Source of the DNA: Pseudomonadota bacterium | GTDB lineage: Bacteria > Pseudomonadota > Gammaproteobacteria > Acidithiobacillales > Acidithiobacillaceae | Reading direction: 5' to 3' | DNA length: 64,000 nt | NCBI GenBank assembly: GCA_021821885.1 | Contig: JAKARO010000009.1 | Coordinates: forward strand, 1-64,000 | Shown: piece by piece, positions 1 through 10,224 of the stretch | How positions within the stretch are numbered: the stretch's first letter is position 1 | Layout: each line of letters opens with the position of its first letter | Translations under genes and position numbers: made by a program | The notes under the pieces: model-generated | Database searches by the model: none | The model's input: only the letters and a program-made list of their open reading frames with translations | What the model was told of the DNA's origin: nothing

Positions 1-497
1 CCGTTTCCGATAGCACAAAACTGTCATCGAAAACGAGAATTCCGGGGCACGCATGGCGCAGGACGGTGAACCTCCTTTTCTGTGCCGGACCCGGTTTTTC
101 CACATACGCTGCGGCCTCGAGAGAGAGTACCGGAGGACGTACGGCCTCAGGCTTTTCTGGAGACAGACGGCCATTGTGTCCCCGTACTGGACTTCTGCCA
201 CTTCTTCTGGCCGGTTCCGGCCTTCCGTGCAGCGGCCCTGTGCCGTCCTGAAAAAACAGGATTCTCACTGCGTTCATGACGGCCCCGAACCGGCCGTCCG
301 CGTAAGGAAGTGCACGGGTTCCGGATCCTGGGGGGGAGGATTCTCCCAGAAGAACCAGGCCCCCATGGACCAGCACGCGTGCTGGAGTGATGACCACCAG
401 TCTCCTGGTAAAATGGTCCGCGCGATGGGGTTACCACCGGGCTGCCTTTCCGCTACCCGGGGCCGCCGGTCCCCACCGGCCGCCCGGAGTCGTCCGC

Positions 498-860
498 TCA
501 CAGGGCTGCGGCAATGCCTTTGGCGGCGCGGCTGGCGTCGAGGAAAATCAGGCCGAGTTTTGCTTCCTTGCGGGCAATAATGGTCAGCACGGCATCCTTT
601 CCGGCGTAGATGAGAATAACGTAACCGGATTCCCCCTTGATCATGACCTGCTCCAGGGTACCCCGGCTCAGTTCCGCTGCGGTTCTGTCTCCGAGGGACA
701 GCATGGCCGCCGGCATGGCGCCGACGCGATCCCCGTCCATGTCCTGCGCCAGGGAAGAAGCGACGGCAAGCCCGTCGAGGGAGATGATCGCCGACGCCCC
801 GATATCTGCCGCAGATCCGTCCAGTTCGTCCAGAATACTGCCAAGAACCTGTTCCCGCAT
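498..860 (-). CDS. Roadblock/LC7 domain protein
   Basis: 120-aa ORF MREQVLGSILDELDGSAADIGASAIISLDGLAVASSL...; small single-domain roadblock/LC7-like pattern. Confidence 0.7.
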   Translation of the reverse strand: MREQVLGSILDELDGSAADIGASAIISLDGLAVASSLAQDMDGDRVGAMPAAMLSLGDRTAAELSRGTLEQVMIKGESGYVILIYAGKDAVLTIIARKEAKLGLIFLDASRAAKGIAAAL

Positions 861-923
861 GATTGTCCCCTTGTGTTTTTAGCTGGTTTCACCGTCCGGG
901 AGGCGCCACGCCTCCTGAAGTCC

Positions 924-1478
924 TTACCGCTGGCGCAGGCTGATCAGGTTTTCCAGCAGCGGTCTGGACAGCCCCGATGCGCTGCTCAGCCGTTCCATGC
1001 GGTCTTCCTCGTACGCCTGGTCGATCAGGAACTGGCAGGTGTCCAGCAGCCTGCCAAGGGCGCGGGTACACTTGTGTCCCTGATCCTCCACCTCCCGGCT
1101 CTCCAGCTCCGACTGCAGGCGCTGGAAGATCAGGGCGCGCAGGATGCTGAAGCTTGCGGCCACAAAGAGCGGCGGAATCTTCGCGATCACGTGCGTTTTC
1201 CCGATCTGCTTCTGGCGCGCGTAAAAGGCATCGTCGTAGTGGCCGCCGAGCAGGTCCCGCAGCCAGGCGTTATGGGTCGCCTTCAGCGCATCAACGCGTC
1301 CGTTCAGGATCTGGCTGGTTTCAGGCTCCGCGAGCAGCCGTTCATAGAAGCGGTCGGTGATTTCAGGAACATGGGGGGCCAGCCACTGCGCGTACGTCGG
1401 CATCCATCCCGCGCAGGGCCCGGAGGCGCCGGTAAGGCGGACGAAGACTTCCAACGGGTCAGACATATGGTTCTCCAT
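924..1478 (-). CDS. Protoglobin-family (globin-coupled-sensor-like) single-domain protein
   Basis: WLAPHVPEITDRFYERLLAEPETSQIL...LKATHNAWLRDLLGGHYDDAFYARQKQIGKTHVIAKIPPLFV matches globin-sensor/protoglobin pattern; no output domain. Confidence 0.7.
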   Translation of the reverse strand: MENHMSDPLEVFVRLTGASGPCAGWMPTYAQWLAPHVPEITDRFYERLLAEPETSQILNGRVDALKATHNAWLRDLLGGHYDDAFYARQKQIGKTHVIAKIPPLFVAASFSILRALIFQRLQSELESREVEDQGHKCTRALGRLLDTCQFLIDQAYEEDRMERLSSASGLSRPLLENLISLRQR

Positions 1479-1950
1479 ATAGGTATCTAAAAAAACACAT
1501 TATTTTAAGATATTCGCACCATTGGGATGCGAAAAAAGCAGCAGGCTTCATAAGCAAAACATGTGCCATAGTCGGTAACCAGAGCTTTCAGCCCAATTTT
1601 TCGCGTTACGGTGTCCTGGACCTTTCTTCGCCCGGGGAAGGTGTCCACCGGACTGGGCGGGGTCCATGCACCCGGCATCACCGTGGTGCAGTTCAGGGCC
1701 TGCGCACCAGAAGGGAGCGTGCAGGTTTTTCCGGCAGGGAGCCCCTTTCGTGCCGGGAATGGGAAAATCCGGACCCTGTGGTGGCCGTAAAACGGGCCTC
1801 CGCCCTGTCCCGCCCCCGCCTGGCGCCTCTATCCGGACTGCCGGTGTGACTTCCAATGGCCGGCATGGTTTTTGCTGAGCACCAGCCTTGACAGGTGTTC
1901 AGGGTTAGGGTCCGAAAAATGCAGGAACGTCGGAAAGACTGGAGGCAGCA

Positions 1951-3801
1951 TTGTCTGGTGGGGTAGCCATGGACCTGAAGCTCTTTCTGGAAAGACTGGC
2001 GATGCTCTCGCGCGAACACGATTTTTCGAGCTATTTTGATCTGGTGGCCACCAGCGCCAGGGATATGCTGGATGGAGATGGGGCGGCATTTGTCCTGGTG
2101 CAGGGCGACCAGCAGCACTACCTCTTTTTCCACGGGCTTCCCGAGCCGTACAAGGCCTATGGAAAATATGCGTTTTCCATAGACGGAGGGATCAGCGGCG
2201 CCGCCATTGCCCGGAACGCGCCTGTCTTTACGGACGACTATCCCCACAGCCCCTGGGCCATAAAGGAGTTCTCGGACCTTGGCCTGAAGGGCAGCATGGC
2301 CATTCCGGTGCATGGCCGGGAATCCCGCCCGATTGGCACGCTGATCGTATCCTGGTTTAACCGCAGTCCGTGCCAGCCGGACGGGCTCCAGCTGCAGTCG
2401 GCCAGTGTTCTGGCCGACATGCTCGGGATGGCCTGGCACCGCATGGAACTTGCCAGCCATCTGGACCAGATGGCCCAGACCGACAGCCTGACCGGGGTCT
2501 ACAACCGGTACCGGCTGACCGAGCGCATCCGGGATTCCTGCCTGCGGGCCCGACGCCGCGGCCGCATGCTGGGGGTTGTCATGCTGGACATTGATGGCTT
2601 CAAGGATGTGAACGATTCCCTGGGACACCATGCCGGAGACCGCCTGCTGCGGGAAATTGTCAGCCGTCTGCGGGATATTCTCCGTTCCGGGGACGTAATC
2701 GTCCGCTACGCCGGAGATGAATTCGTGCTGCTCCTCGAAGATGTCCGCTGCTCTGCCCACCTGGCCCAGGTGCTGGTGAGGGTAAGGCTGGCCCTCAATC
2801 TCCGCATCCGGATCGATGGCCGCGAAGTAAAAGTAAGCACCAGTATCGGGGCCACACTCTATCCACAGGATCCGGGCGAGCCGGAACTGCTCCTCCAGCA
2901 CGCCGATCTGGCGCTGTACCGGGCCAAGTCCATGGGGGGAAACTGCATCTGCCACCACGATCTGGAGATTGACAACCAGACCGAATACCGGCAGTTCATC
3001 CGCGGAGAACTGCCCCGTGCCCTGGAAAAATCGGAATTTGTCCTCCACTGGCAGCCCATCATTTCCGTCCATGACGGACGCTGTACCGGGGCAGAAGCGC
3101 TGCTGCGCTGGCAGCATCCCTATCTGGGCCTGCTGCTTCCGGACCGGTTCCTGGATGTTCTGGAAGGTTCTCCTTTCATCCAGGAAGTGGGGAAATGGAT
3201 CTTCCGCAGCGTCTGCAGCCAGGGAGAGGCCTGGCGGCGCGACGGGTTTGTCCTTGACCTGCACATCAATCTCTCCACCAGGGAAATTGAAAGCCACCAG
3301 CTCTGCCAGGATATCCGCAATGTCCTGGACCAGCATCCCTACCTTCCAGCCCACAGCATCTGCATGGAAATTGTGGAACGGAAAGCGCTGCGGGACATCG
3401 GGAAAAGCAGCCAGCTCATTGCCGACTGCCGGAGCCTGGGCGTGCATTTTGCGCTGGATGATTTCGGAACGGGGCCTGCGGCCCTGCAGTACCTTCTGGA
3501 ACTGGACTGTGACCAGGTCAAGATCGACCACAGTTTTGTGATCCCCATGATGGAAAGCGCGCGCCACCGCAAGATGGTCCGCGCCATTATTGAAATGTCC
3601 CATGCGCTGGGTGTCCTGGTGACGGCCGAGGGCATCGAGAATGACGCGACCCTGAACTGCCTGCGCGAGATGGGGGTAGACCGGGGCCAGGGATTTGGCA
3701 TCGGAAGGCCCATGCCCGCCGAAGAATTTGCGCTTTTCCTGGCCGGCCGGGCCAGGGATGGCGCGGCGGGGGATGTCCGCCCTCTCCAGGGGATCGGGTA
3801 A
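1951..3801 (+). CDS. GAF-GGDEF-EAL cyclic-di-GMP turnover protein
   Basis: N-terminal GAF-like region, AGDEF variant of GGDEF (RYAGDEFVLLLED), EAL motif (GAEALLRWQHP), DDFGTG and VKIDHSFV; alternative start 1969. Confidence 0.88.
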   Translation: MSGGVAMDLKLFLERLAMLSREHDFSSYFDLVATSARDMLDGDGAAFVLVQGDQQHYLFFHGLPEPYKAYGKYAFSIDGGISGAAIARNAPVFTDDYPHSPWAIKEFSDLGLKGSMAIPVHGRESRPIGTLIVSWFNRSPCQPDGLQLQSASVLADMLGMAWHRMELASHLDQMAQTDSLTGVYNRYRLTERIRDSCLRARRRGRMLGVVMLDIDGFKDVNDSLGHHAGDRLLREIVSRLRDILRSGDVIVRYAGDEFVLLLEDVRCSAHLAQVLVRVRLALNLRIRIDGREVKVSTSIGATLYPQDPGEPELLLQHADLALYRAKSMGGNCICHHDLEIDNQTEYRQFIRGELPRALEKSEFVLHWQPIISVHDGRCTGAEALLRWQHPYLGLLLPDRFLDVLEGSPFIQEVGKWIFRSVCSQGEAWRRDGFVLDLHINLSTREIESHQLCQDIRNVLDQHPYLPAHSICMEIVERKALRDIGKSSQLIADCRSLGVHFALDDFGTGPAALQYLLELDCDQVKIDHSFVIPMMESARHRKMVRAIIEMSHALGVLVTAEGIENDATLNCLREMGVDRGQGFGIGRPMPAEEFALFLAGRARDGAAGDVRPLQGIG

Positions 3802-4485
3802 CACGCCCAACCCGGGGAAGCGGGTGGGGCTTCTGGCCAGGACCTGCAGTACGCCGGCGGTACCCGCAGCGGAACGGCCGGCTGAGGAGCCGGGATCCGC
3901 GATCCGGCCAGACCGCTTCTGCCTGCCATGGACCTGCAGAAGGCCCGTACCCGCGCAGATCCTCTCCCGCTGAGGATTCCCGGATGCAGGGAGGTAATGC
4001 GGTCTTGTCCCGGCTTTTCCAGGTTTCTGTTCCCCATACGGGATGTCCTTGCCGTACTCCCCTGGCCCATGCGCGGGGGATGCCCGTGTCCGCAACTTTG
4101 TTGGCCGGACACCGGCCGGATTCCCGGTGAAGGGGGCTTCGGGGCCGCGTCTTCCTCCCCCTGCTGGCCAGCCAGCGGTGTTTTCCCTCAGGTCCGGCAG
4201 GCGGGACGGAAATGCGGGTGCCCGTCCCGGAGCGTCAACTAAAAGGAAACGCAATAGAGAGAAAAATGAACTTTCCAGAAACAGGCAGGGGGCCGATCAT
4301 GCAGTGGAGGCCCCAAAGAGACCGCGTAACAGAATGGTGCGGAAAAGGGCAGACGCACACCAATGGTGCATCCGGAGGCCGCCATGGGGGAAATTGACCG
4401 GAAAATCCCGTCCGGGAACCGGTTGCCCGGTGGTACACGGATTGCTACTACGAAGTCCAGAGAGCCAATTCAGGGAGCAATTTCA

Positions 4486-5187
4486 ATGTCATTATCTTAT
4501 CTGGTCCACCTGGCAAACTATTCCGATGGCGTGCTGTATCTCCTGCTTGTCCTGTTTACCATCGAACTGGCCGTCATCTTCGACCGTCTGCTGTATCTTC
4601 GCGGCGCCATGGCTGAGGGGCGCAAGGTTTTGTGGACGGTTTCCAACCGGGGAAAGCTGCAGCGCCAGGACCTCGAGGAAATTGCACGGATGGCCGCCGG
4701 ACGTCCCGAAGAGTCCCTGCTGAAGGTGGCCCTGCGGCATTTCAACCTGATTCACCATTATGGGAGCGCGCGCGGAGAAGCCTTTGCCAACCGCCTCGAT
4801 GAGGCCATCTTCCTGACGACGCCCAGCCTCGACCGCCGGCTGTGGATACTGGACACCATTGTTACCCTGGCACCCCTGCTGGGGCTGTTCGGCACCATTC
4901 TGGGAATGTTCCACGCGTTCTCCATCCTGGCGGCGCCCGGCCACAGCCCTGACTCCGTGACGGGTGGCGTGGCAGATGCCCTGATTGCCACGGCGTCTGG
5001 CCTGTTTATCGCCATGATCGGGCTCCTGGGCTACAACGCCTTCAACAACGCCATCGATAAAACCATTTTCCAGCTGGAATCGCTCAAGGTGGTGCTGATG
5101 AACCGGCTGGATGGTGCCCCGGTAGTCCTTGAGGAAGCCGCGGTAGAGGCTCCGGCTGCCGGACTGTCCCAGGCCGTCGCCCAGTAA
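4486..5187 (+). CDS. exbB: ExbB/TolQ/MotA-family proton channel
   Basis: Three-TM pattern with LWILDTIVTLAPLLGLFGTILGMFHAF and GVADALIATASGLFIAMIGLLGYN; start at ATG 4486 inside longer ORF 4363..5187. Confidence 0.85.
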   Translation: MSLSYLVHLANYSDGVLYLLLVLFTIELAVIFDRLLYLRGAMAEGRKVLWTVSNRGKLQRQDLEEIARMAAGRPEESLLKVALRHFNLIHHYGSARGEAFANRLDEAIFLTTPSLDRRLWILDTIVTLAPLLGLFGTILGMFHAFSILAAPGHSPDSVTGGVADALIATASGLFIAMIGLLGYNAFNNAIDKTIFQLESLKVVLMNRLDGAPVVLEEAAVEAPAAGLSQAVAQ

Positions 5188-5221
5188 GTCCGGCCACCGG
5201 AATCCGAAGGAGGACCACGCC

Positions 5222-5620
5222 ATGCTGCCCCAGCGCCGCCCACGCAAAAAAGGCCGTGTCGAAATTATCCCGATGATTGATGTCATGCTCTTTCTGCTGG
5301 TCTTTTTCATCATGATCACCCTGCAGATGGTGACGGACAGGGGGCTCAAGATCCAGCTTCCCGGTTCCAGCCAGGCCCATGTGCTGCCCCACCCCCATTT
5401 CGTGGTGAATATCCAGGCAGATGGCCGGGTCACCCTGAAGGGAAAAACGATGGATCTGGCCGGTCTGACCCGGTTTCTGGCCGCCGATGGCGACGCGGGG
5501 GGGACGCAGATTACCGTGGCTGCCGACCGGATGGTGCCGTTCCGGGATTTTGTGCACGTCATGGGTGCCTGCAGAAAGGCAGGGGTAACCCGCATCGGCA
5601 TAGCGGCCAGGAATTCCTGA
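5222..5620 (+). CDS. exbD: ExbD/TolR biopolymer transport protein
   Basis: KKGRVEIIPMIDVMLFLLVFFIMITL typical ExbD N-terminal TM. Confidence 0.85.
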   Translation: MLPQRRPRKKGRVEIIPMIDVMLFLLVFFIMITLQMVTDRGLKIQLPGSSQAHVLPHPHFVVNIQADGRVTLKGKTMDLAGLTRFLAADGDAGGTQITVAADRMVPFRDFVHVMGACRKAGVTRIGIAARNS

Positions 5621-5622
5621 AC

Positions 5623-6459
5623 GTGTACGCCGGGGGGCTGCAGGTTCCAGCGGGCACGGCCCGGAACAGGAGCGTGAAGATGGCAGGCATGGTGCTGCAC
5701 GCAGCGGGGGATCCGGAAGGGGAGGGCATGGAACGCCGCCGCATGGCGGCGGCCATTGCCGGGGCCCTGGCCGTCGAGGCCGTGCTGGTGGCCATCGTGC
5801 TCTGGACAGGCCATGGCCGGGTGGCGGTTCCGCCGGTGGTGCACAGGACGCAGGTGATCTCCATCGAGATGGCCGCAATGCCCCCGGCACCGCCCCGGCC
5901 GGTGCCCCGGCCAGCCCCCCAAAAGGCCGTGCCACCAAGACCGGTACCTGCGCCGGTCCCGGTGCACCGGGTGGCTCCCGCACCGCGTCCGGTCACCCAT
6001 TCCGCCGCCCCCAGGCCTGTGGTCCAGAAGGCTCCGGTCCAGCCTCCCGTTCCGGTGCCACCCGCACCCGCGGTGCCGCCGGTTCCAAAACCGCAGCCTC
6101 CTGCGCCCCCGCCGGTTCCAGCACCGCAGCCTCCTGCGCCCCCGGTGATGACGGCCGCAGAACAGGCCTCCCTGATATCCCGGTATGTGGCTCTTGTGCG
6201 ACCGGTGATCGAGCAGAATCTCCGGGTGCCGGGGGAACTCCGGGCCATGGGGATGTCCGGCCGCGCGACAGTCGAATTCAGGGTTTCGCCGGCCGGCCAG
6301 GTACTCTGGGCCCGGATCGTGAAACCCAGCCCGCTTGGTGCGGTCAACCGGGCGGCCCTGGCCGCGGTAAAGGACGGGGATTTTCCGGCATTCCTCCACA
6401 AAATGGCGCCGAAGGACACCATTTTCCAGATTTCCATCGAGGTCGGCAGCTCTGGCTGA
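5623..6459 (+). CDS. tonB: TonB energy transducer
   Basis: N-terminal TM, long Pro-rich linker, C-terminal domain GRATVEFRVSPAGQVLWARIVKPSPLGAVNRAALAAVK; start uncertain. Confidence 0.82.
   Translation: MYAGGLQVPAGTARNRSVKMAGMVLHAAGDPEGEGMERRRMAAAIAGALAVEAVLVAIVLWTGHGRVAVPPVVHRTQVISIEMAAMPPAPPRPVPRPAPQKAVPPRPVPAPVPVHRVAPAPRPVTHSAAPRPVVQKAPVQPPVPVPPAPAVPPVPKPQPPAPPPVPAPQPPAPPVMTAAEQASLISRYVALVRPVIEQNLRVPGELRAMGMSGRATVEFRVSPAGQVLWARIVKPSPLGAVNRAALAAVKDGDFPAFLHKMAPKDTIFQISIEVGSSG
6078..6143 (+). repeat. 33-bp tandem duplication in the TonB proline-rich linker
   Basis: gccggttccaaaaccgcagcctcctgcgccccc then gccggttccagcaccgcagcctcctgcgccccc (2 mismatches). Confidence 0.9.
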
Positions 6460-6502
6460 TGGCCGGGCTGCGGAACAGGTTTTTACGGCAGGGGAGAGGG
6501 GC

Positions 6503-7888
6503 ATGGCGGACCGGCATTCCATACAATCCACGACAGAACCCGAAAGGATGGCTTCCGCCGGCGGCGTAGGCATGATCTGGCTGGCGGCGACGATGACGGC
6601 GTCCACCCTGCCTCTCGGCGCCCTGATTGCCACGCTTTTCCCCCATGCGGCCTTCTTTTGGGTGGTGGCGGTCGCGGCGGCGTTTTTCCTGGGCGTCGGG
6701 GTGCTGAGCCTGCCGGGGTACCGCCTGGGCATACCGACCATGGCGGTTTCCGAACGGGTGTTCGGAAAGGGGGCGAACCGCCTGGTTTCCCTCGCCAGCT
6801 GGTTTTCCCAGATCGGATGGCAGGCGGTCGTCCTGGTCCTGGTCGTTTTCACGGTCCGCAGCGTGCTGGTGTACACCCGTCTTGTCCAGGGGCCGGAAGC
6901 GCTGTATGTGGCCATCGTTTTTTCCGTCCTGGCCAATTTCGCCGTCCCGGTCGCCGGATATGGCGCGATCGTCAGGGCGCAGACGGTGTCGTCGGTCATG
7001 ATGGGGCTGTTTGCCCTATACATTTTTCTGCATCTCGGTGGCCTGCCGCTCCTCGCCCATGGCCACGGTCCCGTATCGTTCCTGCAGACCGCGGGTGCCA
7101 TCTCCCTCGCCCTGATGGGGGGGGCGCTTTCCTGGACGATGTTTGCCTCGGACTATTCCCGGTTCATCCCCAGCCGGACCCGGTCCTGGCGGGTGGCGTT
7201 CTGGCCGGCCCTGGGAGGGGCCGCCGGCGGATCCCTGGTGCTTGCCCTGTCCTTTGTGCTCTATTTCCGGGGTGGCATTGCCCTTGGCCCCTCGGGACTT
7301 TCCCTTTCGGCAGGGGGAATGGCATCGGCCCCGCTGTATCTGGGATTCTGCCTGTTCGCGATGCTGGGGCTGCTGGCCTCCAATTTCCTGAATTCCTACA
7401 GTTCGGCGTTCAGCCTGGCGGTTTTTCTGGGCAGGGACCTCGACCGCAAATGGGTCACGGTGACCGATGCGGCCCTCGCCACCGGAATCGCCCTGTATGT
7501 GCTGTTTGTGTCTCCCTCGTTCCTCGATACGTTCCAGACGTTTCTGGATCTGCTGATTCTTGTGGCGGCCCCCTGGACCGGGCTGATGCTGGTCCGGGTG
7601 CTGCTGGGTCCCGGGATTTCCGGGACCGGCCCGGAACCCCTGGAGGGCGCGGCCAGCGTGCTCATTCTGGTGGCCGGGATTGCCGCGACCGCGGCGTTCT
7701 CCGACAACCCGCTCTGGACCGGTGCCGGTGCCGGCCTGTTCCAGGATACGGACCTCTCCCCGCTGGCGGGTTTTGGCCTGGCGGCCTTTCTGGGCCTTGC
7801 CTGCCGGCCGCTTCTGCGGGCGGCCGGGAACCGGATTCCGCGCGCGGTGGCCGCGGAAGTGGCGGGGCAGCCGGGGGCCGGAGAATGA
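6503..7888 (+). CDS. Purine/cytosine permease family (NCS1) transporter
   Basis: Polytopic membrane protein; FSQIGWQAVVLVLVVF, GALSWTMFASDYSRFIPSRTRSWRVAFWPALGG typical of CodB-type NCS1; stop overlaps next start (ATGA). Confidence 0.8.
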   Translation: MADRHSIQSTTEPERMASAGGVGMIWLAATMTASTLPLGALIATLFPHAAFFWVVAVAAAFFLGVGVLSLPGYRLGIPTMAVSERVFGKGANRLVSLASWFSQIGWQAVVLVLVVFTVRSVLVYTRLVQGPEALYVAIVFSVLANFAVPVAGYGAIVRAQTVSSVMMGLFALYIFLHLGGLPLLAHGHGPVSFLQTAGAISLALMGGALSWTMFASDYSRFIPSRTRSWRVAFWPALGGAAGGSLVLALSFVLYFRGGIALGPSGLSLSAGGMASAPLYLGFCLFAMLGLLASNFLNSYSSAFSLAVFLGRDLDRKWVTVTDAALATGIALYVLFVSPSFLDTFQTFLDLLILVAAPWTGLMLVRVLLGPGISGTGPEPLEGAASVLILVAGIAATAAFSDNPLWTGAGAGLFQDTDLSPLAGFGLAAFLGLACRPLLRAAGNRIPRAVAAEVAGQPGAGE

Positions 7889-9186
7889 CCATGGCCAGCC
7901 CCACGCCCAGGATCTACCGTAGCGCCCTGCTGAATCCCCAGGGGCCAGACCACTGGGACTTTATCCCCGACGGCGCCTGTGCCGTCCGGGATGGCCGGAT
8001 TGTGGCGATGGGCCACGCCCGTGACGTTGTCCGGCTGTACGGAAGCCCGGTGGAAACCGAGGACCTCGAAGGTGTCCTGGTGCCCGGATTCGCCGATCTT
8101 CACTGCCACTGGGTACAGCACGCCGTGCAGGGACGCTACGCCGGCGAGCTGCTGGACTGGCTCGAACAGCACATCTGGACCGAGGAGGCCCGCTATCTGG
8201 ATCCTGGCGTTGCGCGGCCGGCGGTCCAGGATTTCTACCGGAATACGCTGCGTGCGGGAACGGTCATGGGAATGAGCTTCTCGAGCGTGCATGCCGGGGC
8301 CCTGCATGCGGCAATGGAAGAAATGCGCGGGGACTGGATCGTGGGCAATGTCCTGATGCCGTGCAACGCGCCCCGGGAACTCCGGGAATACAGCCTGCAT
8401 GCGGAAGAGGCCCTGCAGGGGCTGGTTTCGGGTCTGGACCGGAACCGGTATGCGGTAACCCCGCGTTTTGCCCCGAACATGGATCCCCTGTGGCTGCAGG
8501 TGGCCGCGCGGATCGCCTCCCGCAACCATCTGCCGGTCCAGACCCATCTGGCGGAAAGCCGCGCGGAAGTCGCGTGGGTCAGGAAGATGTATCCCGGTGC
8601 GGGCAGCTATACGGAGGTGTACGACCGTGCCGGACTGGTCGGGCGGCGCAGCGTGCTGGCCCACTGCATTGAAATGGGCAGAAGCGAATGGAAATGTCTC
8701 GCCGAAAGGCAGGCCTGGGTGGCCCACTGCCCCAGCAGCAACGAGGCGCTGGGCAATGGCCGGATGCCCCTGGAAACGCTCCGTGAATACCGGATTCCTT
8801 TTGCCCTGGGTTCCGATATCGGGGCAGGGCCCAGCCACAGCATGCTGCACGTCATGCAGCGGTTCCTGGCGGTCCATCGCGCCGCGGGGATCCCGGTACA
8901 GCCGGAAGAGGCCCTTTTCCGGGCCACGGCCGCCGGCGCGCAGGCCATGGGCAGAGGGGCCGTGGCGGGTTCCCTGCACCCCGGGAAAAGGGCGGACTTT
9001 GTGCTGCTGCCCGGTAGTCCCCGGGAGGAACGGGAAATCCGGGGCTGGTTTGGGGAAGTGGTGGCCGGTTCCCCCGGAGAGCTGGAGAACCGGCCCCTGG
9101 GCACCTGGCTGGGCGGGATGCGGACCGCTCCTGCCGTGGGTGGGGGCTGTCCGGAACCGGGTCCGCAAACGGGAGGCACCCGATGA
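7885..9186 (+). CDS. Amidohydrolase, guanine deaminase / aromatic nitrogen-heterocycle deaminase-like
   Basis: VLVPGFADLHCHWVQ, LPVQTHLAES, VLAHCIEM, WVAHCPSSNEALGNGRMPL, ALGSDIGAGPSHSML metal-site motifs. Confidence 0.75.
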   Translation: MTMASPTPRIYRSALLNPQGPDHWDFIPDGACAVRDGRIVAMGHARDVVRLYGSPVETEDLEGVLVPGFADLHCHWVQHAVQGRYAGELLDWLEQHIWTEEARYLDPGVARPAVQDFYRNTLRAGTVMGMSFSSVHAGALHAAMEEMRGDWIVGNVLMPCNAPRELREYSLHAEEALQGLVSGLDRNRYAVTPRFAPNMDPLWLQVAARIASRNHLPVQTHLAESRAEVAWVRKMYPGAGSYTEVYDRAGLVGRRSVLAHCIEMGRSEWKCLAERQAWVAHCPSSNEALGNGRMPLETLREYRIPFALGSDIGAGPSHSMLHVMQRFLAVHRAAGIPVQPEEALFRATAAGAQAMGRGAVAGSLHPGKRADFVLLPGSPREEREIRGWFGEVVAGSPGELENRPLGTWLGGMRTAPAVGGGCPEPGPQTGGTR

Positions 9187-10208
9187 GCGGGGAACTCGCG
9201 GAACTGCTCCGGGCGATGCCGAAGGTGGAGCTGCATCTGCACCTGGAAGGGACGCTGGAGCCGGAAATGATGCTCCGGATGGCCGCCCGCAACCATGTTT
9301 CCCTTCCATACCGGACCGCCGCGGAGGCGGCGCGGGCCTACCGGTTCCCGAACCTGCAGGGTTTTCTGGACCTCTACGCCCTGGGGGCCCGCTGCCTGGT
9401 GACGGAAGAGGATTTTTACGAGCTTGCCATGGCGTATTTTTCCCGGTGCCGGGAGCAGAACATCGTCCACGCGGAGGTCTTTTTCGATCCGCAGGGCCAT
9501 CTTGCCCGGGGGGTCGCCATGGGAACCCTGTTTGCCGGCATCGAAGCCGCCAGGGACCGGATTTTCCGGGAGGCAGGCATGACCACGGAGCTGGTGCTCT
9601 GCTTTGAGCGGGACCGGCCGGCGGCCAATACGGTGGAACTGCTTGAGGAAGCCTGCCTGGCCGGCGAGATCGTGGGCATCGGCCTTGACTCCGCCGAACG
9701 GGGCAACCCCCCCGGGAAATTCCGCGAGGTCTTCGGGGCGGCCGCGGCCCTCGGCCTCCACCGTGTCGCCCACGCGGGCGAGGAGGGGCCGCCCGCCTAC
9801 ATCTGGGAAGCGCTCCAGGTACTCCAGGCCGAGCGGGTGGACCATGGCGTGCGCTGCACGGAGGATCCGGCCCTGGTGGCGTATCTGGCGGAGCGGCGGA
9901 TTCCCCTGACGGTCTGCCCCCTTTCCAACGTGGCGCTGGGCGTTTTCCCTTCCCTGGAGGCCCACAATCTGGGGCAGCTCTTCGAAGCCGGGCTGGCGGT
10001 CACGGTGCATTCGGACGATCCCGCCTATTTCGGCGGGTATCTCACGGAAAATCTGGTCTCCGTACTCGCCGCGCAGCAGATGGGAATACGGGAAGCCGTC
10101 GCCCTGCAGCGCAACGGCATTGATGCGGCATTCTGCAGTGCGGAAAGGAAGGCCGGGCTGCACCGGCAGCTTTCCGGGTTTCTTGAGTCCTGGGGTATCC
10201 CTGTCTAG
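9183..10208 (+). CDS. Adenosine/adenine deaminase family protein
   Basis: MPKVELHLHLEGTLEPEMMLRMA, RVAHAGEEGPPAYIWEAL, RVDHGVRC, PLTVCPLSNVALGVF, VHSDDPAYFGGYL. Confidence 0.85.
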   Translation: MSGELAELLRAMPKVELHLHLEGTLEPEMMLRMAARNHVSLPYRTAAEAARAYRFPNLQGFLDLYALGARCLVTEEDFYELAMAYFSRCREQNIVHAEVFFDPQGHLARGVAMGTLFAGIEAARDRIFREAGMTTELVLCFERDRPAANTVELLEEACLAGEIVGIGLDSAERGNPPGKFREVFGAAAALGLHRVAHAGEEGPPAYIWEALQVLQAERVDHGVRCTEDPALVAYLAERRIPLTVCPLSNVALGVFPSLEAHNLGQLFEAGLAVTVHSDDPAYFGGYLTENLVSVLAAQQMGIREAVALQRNGIDAAFCSAERKAGLHRQLSGFLESWGIPV

Positions 10209-10224
10209 GAAGGAGGTGCTGTCC

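Noticed and set aside
53-501. Overlapping short ORFs at the window start on both strands
   Set aside because: Several frames open at once with no homology signal; cannot support any as coding.
1693-4254. 853-aa minus-strand ORF
   Set aside because: Antisense to the well-supported GAF-GGDEF-EAL gene; low-complexity composition typical of high-GC shadow ORFs.
3802-4485. Riboswitch (purine, xanthine or guanidine class) upstream of exbB
   Set aside because: Long untranslated region with hairpin potential, but I could not match any class consensus; would need a covariance-model search.
4492-7101. 869-aa minus-strand ORF
   Set aside because: Antisense to ExbB/ExbD/TonB and the permease; no domain pattern; high-GC shadow ORF.
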